Source: Flavobacteriales bacterium (GTDB lineage Bacteria; Bacteroidota; Bacteroidia; Flavobacteriales; UBA7312). Taken from it: a DNA stretch of 12,215 nucleotides. This document shows, piece after piece, positions 1 through 7,872 of this stretch. The position numbers and the translations under genes were made by a program. The stretch lies in assembly GCA_002862585.1 (NCBI GenBank), contig PKDP01000008.1, positions 1 to 12,215 on the forward strand. Reading direction: 5' to 3'. Numbering within the stretch: position 1 is the stretch's first letter; each line of letters begins with the position of its first letter. Below the pieces are notes generated by a model. That model saw only the letters and a list, made by a program, of their open reading frames with translations, searched no databases and had not been told where the DNA came from.

Positions 1-1562
1 ATCATTTCAAAGTCAAAGGCTAAACTGTTTGGTCTGCTTTCTACAATTTTGTCAATATTGGAGTTGGACTCATCAAATACAATTTCAGAAGTTGCAGGAA
101 TTACAGGTTGATTTTGGTTTTGACTTTCAGTTGCAGCCCCAATTACAAAAGGAGAAGCTAAAGATGGACTTTCAAGCTGTATAGATGATCCGTCGCTAAA
201 ACTTTCAATTTTAAGGACATTTAGATTGGCACTGGCTCCAATATAGTTCTCTGTTATCATTTTAACCTCAATAAACTCAAAGTCCAAGTCACCGTTTAAA
301 TTACCTAAATCTACAAAAGATGATTCGCTACTCTCTAAAATAGTATCCTGACCAAGAAAGCCCCACGCAGCACTAAGTGCAATTCCTTCAATTGAAATAC
401 TACTAGAAATATCATCATTTACAGAGACGGTCACCAACTCATCTGAAGAATCTATTTTTGCGAAAGACTCTACATAAATAGTATTGTATTCGTTTCCGTC
501 TTTACCAGTTAAATCAAACTCATAACCAGATAAAGAAATCACCTCATCAATAGAACCATCTGCTGGAACTTCTCTTGAAATGTAAAACTCTTGACCATTA
601 AGAGTCGCGCTTGGAATGCGGTACTCAAATGTGAAAGCTGTATTTAAATCACTCTCTATATTCATCACAATATCACCCTCGCTTATCAAAATTCTATCAA
701 GTTGTGCGTCACCAGCATCAAAAGTAAAAGTAGTATCATCATCTACTAATACCTGATAAGGAGTATTTATTAAAGCCTGTTGCATAAGAATATCATTTAT
801 TTCAATCGAAGCTAATAACTGATCAGAATAATCTACACTAAAGGAGGATGTAGGTATAGCCAAATCGGCATTTGAAATTAGTATCTCTATATCGCCATAC
901 ATGGTCTTTCCTGACAAGTCAATTATATTATTGTAAGTGGAGTTTGATGCAAGAGCTGGAATCGTAAATGAACTTAAATGAACAATAGCACCATTATCAG
1001 TTAGCGTTCTAAGTTTTACAGAAATATTTTCAAGGTCAACATCAAACCCATTAGTTAACTCAAAATCCAAGCTCCCATCATCAAAAAATATCATGCGAAA
1101 ATCATCCGTAGCATCATGCTGAATTGTATTGTTTTGAATAATTCCAGGAATTTGCTGATTAAATGGTGGAAAATTTGCGTCAACAAAAGCACCATCAGCT
1201 AAATTAAAAGGATCAACAGATATAACCTCTTCAAAGCTTATTGCCTGTGAAAAAGAAATATTTGATATATCTACACTTCCTAATGCCGCTGAATTATTAA
1301 AAGAAATGGAATTGATAGAAACCAAATCGTCAAAGCTATATTCTACCAAATCCTGCTGAAATACGAGGATTAAACTTTTATCCCCCAGAGAATCTATAGA
1401 AACAGTTGAATCATTAAGCAATTCATTAAAGCCCAAATCACCTGCGGCTATTGGAGCGCTAACAGCAACATCCCAACTTGGAACTGAGTAATCTTCTTTA
1501 AATTCACAAGAAGACAAAACAATGATAAAATATAAAGTGAAAATCTTTAAGAATGTGTTCAT
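1..1562 (-). CDS. Secreted lipoprotein of unknown function, C-terminus cut by window edge
   Basis: Reading leftwards from an ATG at 1562..1560, 520 codons stay open to position 3 and the gene leaves the window, so only the N-terminal part is visible. The protein starts with a lipoprotein signal peptide: a short N-region (MNTFLK), a hydrophobic core, and a lipobox LSSC with the acylated cysteine at residue 19. Residues after the cysteine are EFKEDY, a lysine followed by two acidic residues. This resembles the lipoprotein export signal that sends lipoproteins to the cell surface in some Flavobacteriia. The rest is acidic, rich in Ser, Asp, Asn and Ile with alternating hydrophobic residues, which suggests stacked beta-sandwich domains. 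I see no catalytic motif and do not recognise a family. It is transcribed divergently from htpG. No Shine-Dalgarno sequence is visible; a TAnnTTTG element lies 23 bases upstream of the start. Confidence 0.88.
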   Translation of the reverse strand, partial: MNTFLKIFTLYFIIVLSSCEFKEDYSVPSWDVAVSAPIAAGDLGFNELLNDSTVSIDSLGDKSLILVFQQDLVEYSFDDLVSINSISFNNSAALGSVDISNISFSQAISFEEVISVDPFNLADGAFVDANFPPFNQQIPGIIQNNTIQHDATDDFRMIFFDDGSLDFELTNGFDVDLENISVKLRTLTDNGAIVHLSSFTIPALASNSTYNNIIDLSGKTMYGDIEILISNADLAIPTSSFSVDYSDQLLASIEINDILMQQALINTPYQVLVDDDTTFTFDAGDAQLDRILISEGDIVMNIESDLNTAFTFEYRIPSATLNGQEFYISREVPADGSIDEVISLSGYEFDLTGKDGNEYNTIYVESFAKIDSSDELVTVSVNDDISSSISIEGIALSAAWGFLGQDTILESSESSFVDLGNLNGDLDFEFIEVKMITENYIGASANLNVLKIESFSDGSSIQLESPSLASPFVIGAATESQNQNQPVIPATSEIVFDESNSNIDKIVESRPNSLAFDFEM

Positions 1563-1585
1563 AATATTAGTTAGGTTAGATTCGG

Positions 1586-1593
1586 CAAATTTA
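1586..1593 (-). promoter_or_regulatory. Putative -7 element of the lipoprotein gene
   Basis: Read on the minus strand this is TAAATTTG, an exact match to the Bacteroidota -7 consensus TAnnTTTG. It lies 23 bases upstream of the lipoprotein ATG. No convincing -33 TTG is seen about 19 to 21 bases further upstream, so support is only half a promoter. Confidence 0.45.
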
Positions 1594-1650
1594 AGTTCAT
1601 TTCAAATCTTTTACGCACTTTTTTTAGATAAGTTTTAAGAAAAATAAATA

Positions 1651-1669
1651 GACTGACAATTTTTCAGTC
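1651..1669. repeat. Inverted repeat upstream of htpG, possible activator or repressor site
   Basis: A perfect 6-base inverted repeat, GACTGA (1651..1656) and TCAGTC (1664..1669), is separated by the 7 bases CAATTTT. A second copy of the half-site motif follows: CTGACA at 1653..1658 is matched by its reverse complement TGTCAG at 1694..1699. The repeat lies about 69 to 87 bases upstream of the transcription start predicted from the -24/-12 element. That is a plausible place for an enhancer-binding protein. It is not followed by a T-run on either strand, so it is unlikely to be an intrinsic terminator. It does not match the CIRCE element of HrcA. Function is inferred from position and symmetry only. 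Confidence 0.5.
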
Positions 1670-1711
1670 AAATTTCCTATTTTAATCAATAAATGTCAGA
1701 TTAAAGCACAA

Positions 1712-1727
1712 TGGCATTAAAATTGCA
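1712..1727 (+). promoter_or_regulatory. Probable sigma-54-type -24/-12 promoter of htpG
   Basis: The sequence is TGGCA, six bases, then TTGCA. This fits the RpoN consensus TGGCACG-N4-TTGCW in every core base except the C and G after TGGCA. The diagnostic GG (1713..1714) and GC (1725..1726) are exactly 12 bases apart. If GC is at -13/-12, transcription would start near 1738, giving a leader of about 9 bases before the htpG ATG. An alternative reading is a degenerate sigma-A -7 element, TAAAATTG at 1718..1725, with one mismatch to TAnnTTTG and no good -33. I favour sigma-54 because the match is better and a symmetrical upstream site is present. Confidence 0.55.
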
Positions 1728-1746
1728 GTGACTTCAAATAAAAAAA

Positions 1747-3645
1747 ATGGCAAAGCAAGGAAACATTAATGTTCAAACGGAAAATATATTCCCAATAATA
1801 AAACAGTTTTTATACTCTGATCATGAAATATTCCTGAGAGAATTGGTGTCAAATGCTGTTGATGCTACTCAAAAAATAAAAACTCTCAAATCTCTTGGCG
1901 AACTTAAAGCCAATATTGACAAATTAAGAGTAGAGGTAATCATTGACAAAAAGAAAGAAACACTGACCATTAGAGATAATGGAATTGGTATGACTGAAGA
2001 AGAAGTTGACAAATATATCAACCAAATTGCTTTTTCAGGGGCTGAAGAATTTGTAAATAAATACAAGGATTCAGACGCTAAAAATTCAATCATTGGACAT
2101 TTTGGACTAGGCTTTTACTCCTCTTTCATGGTTTCAAAAGAGGTAGAAATAATAACAAAAAGTCAAAAGCCAAATAGCACTGCTGTAAAATGGACCTGCG
2201 ATGGCTCACCAAATTACACCATTGAAGAGACGACAAAAAAGACAAAAGGAACAGATATTGTATTACATATTGATGAAGATTCAATAGAATTTTTAGAGGA
2301 ATCCAGAATAAGTGAAATACTAAATAAGTATTGTAAGTTTCTTCCTGTTGATGTTAAGTTTGGAACAAAAAAAATAAGTATTGATGATCCAAGTGGAGTA
2401 AAAGATGATGAAGGAAAAATCAAACAAGTTGATGAAGAAGTGGATAACATCATCAATAACACCTCTCCTGCTTGGACAAAATTACCGCAAGACTTAAAGG
2501 ATGAGGATTACTCCAGTTTTTACAGAGAGTTATATCCAATGGAGTTCAACGAACCCATATTTAACATTCACTTGAATGTAGATTACCCATTTAACCTTAC
2601 AGGGATATTATATTTTCCGAAACTTAAAAATAATTTAGAGGTTCAGAAAAACAAAATAAACCTTTACAGCAATCAAGTCTACATTACGGATAATGTCGAA
2701 AATATTGTTCCAGAATTCCTTACACTACTGCATGGAGTAATCGACTCTCCAGACATTCCATTAAACGTATCAAGGTCATATCTTCAAGCTGATGGCAACG
2801 TCAAGAAAATATCAAAATACATTACCAAAAAAGTTGGTGACAAGCTACATTCAATGTTCAAAAATGATAGAGAAGATTTTGAGAAAAAGTGGGACGATGT
2901 AAAAGTGTTTATTGAATACGGCATGCTAACTGAGGATAAGTTTTTCGAAAAATCAAAAGAATACTTCTTACTAAAAAACACAGATTCAGTTTATTCAACA
3001 TTCAGCGAACTTATTGAAAGAGTAAAAACCAATCAAACTAACAAAGACGGCAAGACTATTTTACTCTACACAAACAATAAAGAAGAGCAAGATAGCTTTG
3101 TATCAATGGCAAAACAAAAAGACTATGAAGTGCTAGAACTCGAAGGCCCTTTAGTAAGTCATTTAATATCTAAATTAGAATCTGAAAACAGTGAAGTTCA
3201 ATTTACTAGAGTTGATGCTGACACTGTCGATAAACTCATTCAAAAAGAAGACAACACACCTTCTTTACTAAGTGAAAAAGAACAAGAAACATTAAAAGAA
3301 TTAGTTGAGAAAAAAGTTGACGACAATAAGTTCAGTGTTCAGGTAGAAAGCCTTTCTACAGACGACGCTCCCTTCATACTCACCCAAAGTGAATTTATGA
3401 GACGAATGAAAGAGCAACAACAGCTTTCTGGCGGAATGAATATGTTTGGCGAACTTCCTGAAAACTATAATCTAGTTGTCAACTCTAACCATAATTTGAT
3501 AGGTCATCTTTTGAACTCTAAGGATGATCAAAAACAATCTGAACTTGTACAACAATTTTTAGATTTAGCCTTACTATCTCATGGCCTATTAAAGGGAAAG
3601 AAATTAACAGACTTTATAAATAGAAGTGTAGGGATGATAAAATAA
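1747..3645 (+). CDS. htpG: Molecular chaperone HtpG (bacterial Hsp90)
   Basis: This cytosolic ATP-dependent chaperone of 632 residues is about the usual HtpG length. The N-terminal GHKL ATPase domain (about 1..225) has the family motifs: FLRELVSNAVDA at 29..40, with the catalytic-type glutamate E32 and the Mg-coordinating N36; DNGIGM at 77..82; and the glycine-rich lid GHFGLGFYS at 117..125. The middle domain carries LNVSRSYLQ, with R343 corresponding to the conserved arginine that contacts ATP gamma-phosphate in Hsp90s. The C-terminal dimerisation domain is present and ends normally. HtpG helps fold and remodel client proteins, usually under heat or other stress. The ATG at 1747 is chosen because the following residues (AKQGNINVQTENIF) align with HtpG N-termini. 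No Shine-Dalgarno is visible, only an A-run. The upstream region carries a sigma-54-like promoter and an inverted repeat. No terminator hairpin is seen after the stop. Confidence 0.98.
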   Translation: MAKQGNINVQTENIFPIIKQFLYSDHEIFLRELVSNAVDATQKIKTLKSLGELKANIDKLRVEVIIDKKKETLTIRDNGIGMTEEEVDKYINQIAFSGAEEFVNKYKDSDAKNSIIGHFGLGFYSSFMVSKEVEIITKSQKPNSTAVKWTCDGSPNYTIEETTKKTKGTDIVLHIDEDSIEFLEESRISEILNKYCKFLPVDVKFGTKKISIDDPSGVKDDEGKIKQVDEEVDNIINNTSPAWTKLPQDLKDEDYSSFYRELYPMEFNEPIFNIHLNVDYPFNLTGILYFPKLKNNLEVQKNKINLYSNQVYITDNVENIVPEFLTLLHGVIDSPDIPLNVSRSYLQADGNVKKISKYITKKVGDKLHSMFKNDREDFEKKWDDVKVFIEYGMLTEDKFFEKSKEYFLLKNTDSVYSTFSELIERVKTNQTNKDGKTILLYTNNKEEQDSFVSMAKQKDYEVLELEGPLVSHLISKLESENSEVQFTRVDADTVDKLIQKEDNTPSLLSEKEQETLKELVEKKVDDNKFSVQVESLSTDDAPFILTQSEFMRRMKEQQQLSGGMNMFGELPENYNLVVNSNHNLIGHLLNSKDDQKQSELVQQFLDLALLSHGLLKGKKLTDFINRSVGMIK

Positions 3646-3727
3646 ATTTCATGTCAAATTACATTATAATTCGCGATGAACTCGTAAGCAATTATCGATA
3701 AGGACATTATACTACAATATAAAGCAG

Positions 3728-3735
3728 TATATTTG
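3728..3735 (+). promoter_or_regulatory. Putative -7 element of the CotH-type gene
   Basis: TATATTTG is an exact match to TAnnTTTG, 18 bases before the ATG at 3754. No TTG is found about 19 bases upstream, so the -33 element is weak or missing. The element overlaps a TTG codon in frame with the gene at 3733, which argues against that codon being the translation start. Confidence 0.5.
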
Positions 3736-3753
3736 TTCATCACAAGTTATATC

Positions 3754-6700
3754 ATGAATTTTAGAACCTTTTACATATATAAAAACTTATCTAGGCAGAT
3801 GTTACTATTGACATTGTTTTTAATGTCAACTACTTTTGTATTTGGACAAGTAGTAATTAACGAATATTCTGCAGCAAATTTCGACGGATTTGCTGACAAT
3901 TATGGTGATAGCGAAGATTGGTTTGAAATCTACAACAACTCTGCAGCTAACGTAGATTTAAACAATTACTATCTCAGTGATAAAGCTAATAATCTTACAA
4001 AATGGCAGTTCAGTTCTTCAGTTGTTATTCCTCCCAACGATCATTTGGTAGTATACTGTTCAGGCAGAAATGAAATAACAGGAAATAATGTACACACTAG
4101 CTTTAAACTCCACCAGACCAAAGGAAACGAATGGGTGATTCTTACTGCTCCTGATGGAGTTACAGTAGTAGATTCAGTTTTTATAAGACCTTGCCTTACC
4201 AATATGTCTAGAGGAAGGACAACTGACGGTGAAACTAATTGGAGCGTTTTTGTAGACCCTACACCAGATGCAATAAACGTTAATGATTTTGATGACTATT
4301 CTTATACACCAACATTTGACCCTCAACCAGGTATTTATCCTGCAGCAATTAATGTAACTATACCAGCCACTCCAGGTTCAACAATATATTACACAACAGA
4401 TGGTAGTGTTCCAGATGATTCAGACAATTTATATACTGGCCCAATCGCAATTAATAATACTACTGTACTAAAGGCTGTTTCATTCAGTGACGAACAACAA
4501 ATATTACCAAGTTTCATGGAATATGGAACTTATTTTATTGGTGTTTCTCATAATATGAAAATTCTCTCAGTTTCTGGAAGAGAGTCTGATAATATGGGTG
4601 ACCCTGAATTATACGAACTAATTGCTGGAGGCAATCAAGTAGAACCAAAAGGAACATTTGAAATCTACAATTCTGACGGAAGTCTATTTGATAAGGCTAG
4701 AGGAGAATTTAATGAGCATGGTAATGACTCTTGGGCTTATGCACAAAGAGGCTTTGACTATATCACAAGAGATCAGTTTGGATACAACTACGCCATTAAA
4801 GGGGATGTATTTAACGATGTCGACAGAGACCGTTTCCAAAGATTTATTGTAAAATGTGCCGCCAATGACAACTACCCATTTTCATATGGAAGCTCTGGAG
4901 CTCACATTAGAGACGCTTATGTGCAATCATTATCACAAGTAGCTGATTTAAGGCTTGACGAACGTTCTTACGAGCCTTGTATAATGTACTTAAACGGCGA
5001 GTATTGGGGTGTCTACGAATTAAGAGAAAAGGCTGATGACCTTGACTATACAGATCACTACTATGACCAAGATTCTGTTGAGTACCTTAAAACTTGGGGC
5101 GGAACATGGGCAGATGTATTGACTACTGACCAAAACCCAGGAGATGTATTTGCAAGTTGGGATCAAACAAGAAACTATATCACCACAAATGACATGAGCG
5201 TCCAAGCCAATTACGATTATGCTAAGAGCATATTCAACACTGGAAGTCTTATTGATTATTACATCCTTAACACTTACACAGTAAATGCAGACTGGCTAAA
5301 CTGGAATACCGCTTGGTGGCACGGACTTAATGAAGATGGTGACAAGAAAAAATGGCGTTACGTCTTGTGGGATATGGACAACACATTTGACCACGGAGCA
5401 AACTACACAGGACTTCCCAGCACCGACTTTGATGCAGATCCTTGCGATGCTGAAAGCTTTGGGAATATTGGCGGTCAAGGTCATATTCCGATTTGGAACG
5501 CCTTTTTAGAAAGCGAAGAGTTTTTTAATGACTACATAAACCGATGGTCAAACCTTTCAAACTCATATTTATCGTGTGACTTCATGATTCAACATCTTGA
5601 TAGTCTCATTGATAACATTGAACCAGAAATGCAAGCCCAAATAGACATGTGGGGTGGCACATATGAAGAATGGACTGACAATGTGCAAAACATGAGAGAC
5701 TTTATGAGTGAAAGATGTAGTGTATTAAATTCTGCTATTGTAGATTGCTATGATGTTGAAGGCCCATATGGAGTAACCGTTGTAATCAATGGAATAGGAG
5801 AAGTAGACTTTAACAACTTCTTTGATGTAAATAATTTAACCACTCCTTTTAGTGGCGAATACTTTGGTGGTGTAGATATTGATTTTAGTGTTACTAATGG
5901 AAACTTTTCAAGTTATGAAATAGTTAGTGCTATACCTTATGCATATAATCCGACAGATACAGATTTTTCAATAGAACTTGAAAGTGATATCACAGTAATC
6001 TTTTACTTCGACGCCAACGAACTAACATTTTTAGTTGAACCAGCTGGCTCAGGAAATATGTCCATTGATGGAAATACTATTTCAACTTTCCCACACAACG
6101 AGAGCCATATTGACGGCATGAATTTATTACTAGCTGCTCAACCAAATGTTGGTTGGGAAATGGCGTACTGGAGCAGTAATAACCACTCCTTCACACCGAA
6201 CACAACAAATGAAGATGTCAATATTACTGTAAATAATGACGATACAATCGTCCTCCATTTAAATCAACAAACATTTGACATCACATACATTGTTGAACCT
6301 ATAAATTCAGATGTTAGTCTTCTAATAAACGGGGAAAGCATTTCAATTTTCCCACACACAACAACTGAAACATATGGCACAAATATTGGCTTGGAAGCAA
6401 GGTCAAATATCTTTTGGGAATTTAAATACTTTACCTCTTCAAATAGTTATATAGTTGGAGAATCTATTTCACCCTTCCAAAATTTCAATGTAAATAAAGG
6501 CGATACCATCGTTGTACATTTTGATGAAAATATATTCTATAATGTTGACTACAGTATATCTCCGCTAAATAGTGGGCGAATAATTGCAAGCGATACTATT
6601 AACATAGAGAATCAACAGACAATAACATATTTAGCTGAAGAAGCGGTAAACTTACAAGCTCAGCCAATTGACGGATGGAGGTTTTCTCACTGGACTATTG

Positions 6701-7080
6701 AAAACAACACTCTTCAACCTAGTGATGATGAAATAAATGTCAACTTCACCGTCAATTCCGAAGATAATATTGTAGCCCACTTCAAAGAATTGTTTGAAGT
6801 ATATGTTCCGAATTCGTTTACCCCTTCAAACGGTGACAAAATGCACAATACATTTGAAGTATCTATATTTTCAATGGAAGGAGTTAACTATTCCTTCGAA
6901 GTATTTAACAGATTTGGTGAACGTATTTTTTATAGTGATGACGAAGCTGAATCTTGGGATGGTTCATACAAAAATGGCATTCAAGTTCCTGCGGGAGTAT
7001 ACATCTACAATTTATTCGTAGAATCACTATTAACCGGAAAAAGTATAAATAGGCAAGGTACAATTACCATATTGAGATAA
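3754..7080 (+). CDS. Secreted CotH-kinase-like protein with lamin-tail domain and T9SS type B sorting domain
   Basis: This 1108-residue multidomain exported protein begins with a Sec signal peptide: a basic N-region, hydrophobic core MLLLTLFLMSTTFVFG, and probable cleavage before Gln near residue 32. Domains in order: a lamin-tail-like domain (about 33..150, VVINEYSA and DWFEIYNNS); a chitobiase/hexosaminidase C-terminal-type beta domain (about 183..260, GSTIYYTTDGSVP); a CotH-kinase-like domain (about 266..660) with HGNDSW at 322..327, NGEYWGVYELREK at 414..426 and WDMDNTF at 539..545; four InlB-like beta repeats (about 674..1012); and a T9SS type B C-terminal sorting domain (about 1015..1108, with VPNSFTP, FNRFGERIF, WDGSYKNG, PAGVYIY). 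CotH in Bacillus spores is an atypical protein kinase; the substrate here is unknown. Export through the outer membrane by T9SS and surface attachment or release is inferred. I prefer the ATG at 3754 over the upstream in-frame TTG at 3733, which lies inside the -7 element. Confidence 0.93.
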   Translation: MNFRTFYIYKNLSRQMLLLTLFLMSTTFVFGQVVINEYSAANFDGFADNYGDSEDWFEIYNNSAANVDLNNYYLSDKANNLTKWQFSSSVVIPPNDHLVVYCSGRNEITGNNVHTSFKLHQTKGNEWVILTAPDGVTVVDSVFIRPCLTNMSRGRTTDGETNWSVFVDPTPDAINVNDFDDYSYTPTFDPQPGIYPAAINVTIPATPGSTIYYTTDGSVPDDSDNLYTGPIAINNTTVLKAVSFSDEQQILPSFMEYGTYFIGVSHNMKILSVSGRESDNMGDPELYELIAGGNQVEPKGTFEIYNSDGSLFDKARGEFNEHGNDSWAYAQRGFDYITRDQFGYNYAIKGDVFNDVDRDRFQRFIVKCAANDNYPFSYGSSGAHIRDAYVQSLSQVADLRLDERSYEPCIMYLNGEYWGVYELREKADDLDYTDHYYDQDSVEYLKTWGGTWADVLTTDQNPGDVFASWDQTRNYITTNDMSVQANYDYAKSIFNTGSLIDYYILNTYTVNADWLNWNTAWWHGLNEDGDKKKWRYVLWDMDNTFDHGANYTGLPSTDFDADPCDAESFGNIGGQGHIPIWNAFLESEEFFNDYINRWSNLSNSYLSCDFMIQHLDSLIDNIEPEMQAQIDMWGGTYEEWTDNVQNMRDFMSERCSVLNSAIVDCYDVEGPYGVTVVINGIGEVDFNNFFDVNNLTTPFSGEYFGGVDIDFSVTNGNFSSYEIVSAIPYAYNPTDTDFSIELESDITVIFYFDANELTFLVEPAGSGNMSIDGNTISTFPHNESHIDGMNLLLAAQPNVGWEMAYWSSNNHSFTPNTTNEDVNITVNNDDTIVLHLNQQTFDITYIVEPINSDVSLLINGESISIFPHTTTETYGTNIGLEARSNIFWEFKYFTSSNSYIVGESISPFQNFNVNKGDTIVVHFDENIFYNVDYSISPLNSGRIIASDTINIENQQTITYLAEEAVNLQAQPIDGWRFSHWTIENNTLQPSDDEINVNFTVNSEDNIVAHFKELFEVYVPNSFTPSNGDKMHNTFEVSIFSMEGVNYSFEVFNRFGERIFYSDDEAESWDGSYKNGIQVPAGVYIYNLFVESLLTGKSINRQGTITILR
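6019..6789 (+). repeat. Three regular tandem InlB-like beta repeats within the CotH-type gene
   Basis: Encoded units start near 6019, 6271 and 6541, with a period of about 84 to 90 residues. Each has a V-E/S-P start, a central W-x-x-x-Y/H-W/F motif (GWEMAYWSS, FWEFKYFTS, GWRFSHWTI) and a closing strand of the form VN-x-x-D-T/N-IV-x-H. Units one and two share ISTFPH/ISIFPH and very similar DNA there, which suggests duplication. A more diverged unit precedes them from about 5776. Such repeats usually act as rigid spacers between a functional domain and the cell surface. Confidence 0.75.
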
Positions 7081-7152
7081 TATTGCTCTTTTCGATTATT
7101 TCTTTTTCTTTTTAGTGAGAAGGATAAAACACCTTATTGACTGTATTTTGAC

Positions 7153-7160
7153 TAACTTTG
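7153..7160 (+). promoter_or_regulatory. Putative -7 element of the ABC ATPase / adenosyltransferase operon
   Basis: TAACTTTG matches TAnnTTTG exactly and ends only 9 bases before the ATG at 7170, so the mRNA leader would be a few bases long. A TTG at 7137..7139 is only 13 bases upstream, too close for a standard -33 element. The preceding stretch 7081..7130 is pyrimidine-rich (several T-runs) without a hairpin. Confidence 0.5.
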
Positions 7161-7169
7161 CACCACATT

Positions 7170-7868
7170 ATGGCAGTAATCGACATCAAAAACATCGCAA
7201 GACATTTCACAGTAGGAAATGAAGTAATAAAAGCCCTCAAAACTATTGACATTTCAATAGAAAAAAACGAATTTGTTGCTCTAATGGGGCAATCAGGTTC
7301 AGGAAAATCTACTCTGATGAATATTCTTGGCTGCCTAGATACACCAACTAAAGGCAGTTACTATCTTGCTAACAATAACGTCAGCCAATTAAACGACAAT
7401 AGCTTAGCTGAAATTAGAAATAAAGAAATAGGCTTTGTATTCCAAAGCTTTAACCTATTACCAAAGTCTACTGCTCTTGAAAATGTAATGCTACCCTTAA
7501 TTTATGCTGGATATAATAGCGAAGAGAGAGAAAAGATGGCCTTAGATGCTCTTGAAAAAGTCAGTCTTTCAGACAGAGTTACGCATAGACCAAACGAACT
7601 CTCAGGTGGGCAAAGACAAAGAGTAGCAGTAGCCAGAGCACTTGTAAACAATCCTTCAATAATTTTAGCAGACGAACCAACTGGAAACCTAGATAGTGCT
7701 ACTTCTGTTGAAATAATGGCGCTCTTTCAAGAAATTCATAAAAATGGTAACACGGTAATCATCGTAACTCATGAAGATGAAATCGCACAATATGCTCATA
7801 GAATCGTAAGACTGAAAGACGGTGAAATTGAAAGCGATACCATTAATAAATCACCAATAAATTCATAA
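7170..7868 (+). CDS. ABC transporter ATP-binding protein, MacB/LolD/FtsE type
   Basis: This 232-residue ATPase subunit hydrolyses ATP at the inner face of the cytoplasmic membrane to power a partner permease. All nucleotide-binding motifs are intact: Walker A GQSGSGKST at 40..48, the Q-loop region VFQSFNLLP, signature LSGGQ at 144..148, Walker B ILADEPTGNLDS with D168 and E169, and the switch histidine H201 in VTHE. The sequence is most like the MacB/LolD group, whose members act in lipoprotein release, macrolide or peptide export, or cell-division-linked mechanotransmission. No permease gene is adjacent, so the actual substrate cannot be assigned. The ATG at 7170 is preferred to an in-frame TTG at 7158, because the TTG lies within the -7 promoter element and the family N-terminus (IDIKNIARHF) begins just after the ATG. 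Only 4 bases separate it from the next gene, which indicates one operon. Confidence 0.93.
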   Translation: MAVIDIKNIARHFTVGNEVIKALKTIDISIEKNEFVALMGQSGSGKSTLMNILGCLDTPTKGSYYLANNNVSQLNDNSLAEIRNKEIGFVFQSFNLLPKSTALENVMLPLIYAGYNSEEREKMALDALEKVSLSDRVTHRPNELSGGQRQRVAVARALVNNPSIILADEPTGNLDSATSVEIMALFQEIHKNGNTVIIVTHEDEIAQYAHRIVRLKDGEIESDTINKSPINS

Positions 7869-7872
7869 GCTT

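Noticed and set aside
1651..1669. Inverted repeat read as an intrinsic terminator or a CIRCE element
   Set aside because: There is no T-run after the stem on either strand, no gene ends there, and the bases do not match TTAGCACTC-N9-GAGTGCTAA.
1869..2093. Minus-strand reading frames inside htpG, the CotH-type gene and secA
   Set aside because: They are low-complexity reverse shadows (Ser, Leu, Phe rich) of clearly conserved plus-strand genes, with no promoters or family motifs.
3692..3701. Perfect palindrome TTATCGATAA between htpG and the CotH-type gene
   Set aside because: A 10-base AT-rich palindrome is expected by chance, it has no repeat partner, and it is not positioned as a terminator.
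3733..3753. In-frame TTG start seven codons upstream for the CotH-type gene
   Set aside because: The TTG is part of the -7 promoter element TATATTTG, so it would lie upstream of the transcription start; the ATG at 3754 gives a normal signal peptide.
7081..7130. Pyrimidine-rich stretch after the CotH-type gene as a terminator
   Set aside because: T-runs are present but no GC-rich hairpin precedes them.
7158..7169. In-frame TTG start for the ABC ATPase
   Set aside because: It lies within the TAACTTTG promoter element, and the extra residues are not part of the family N-terminus.
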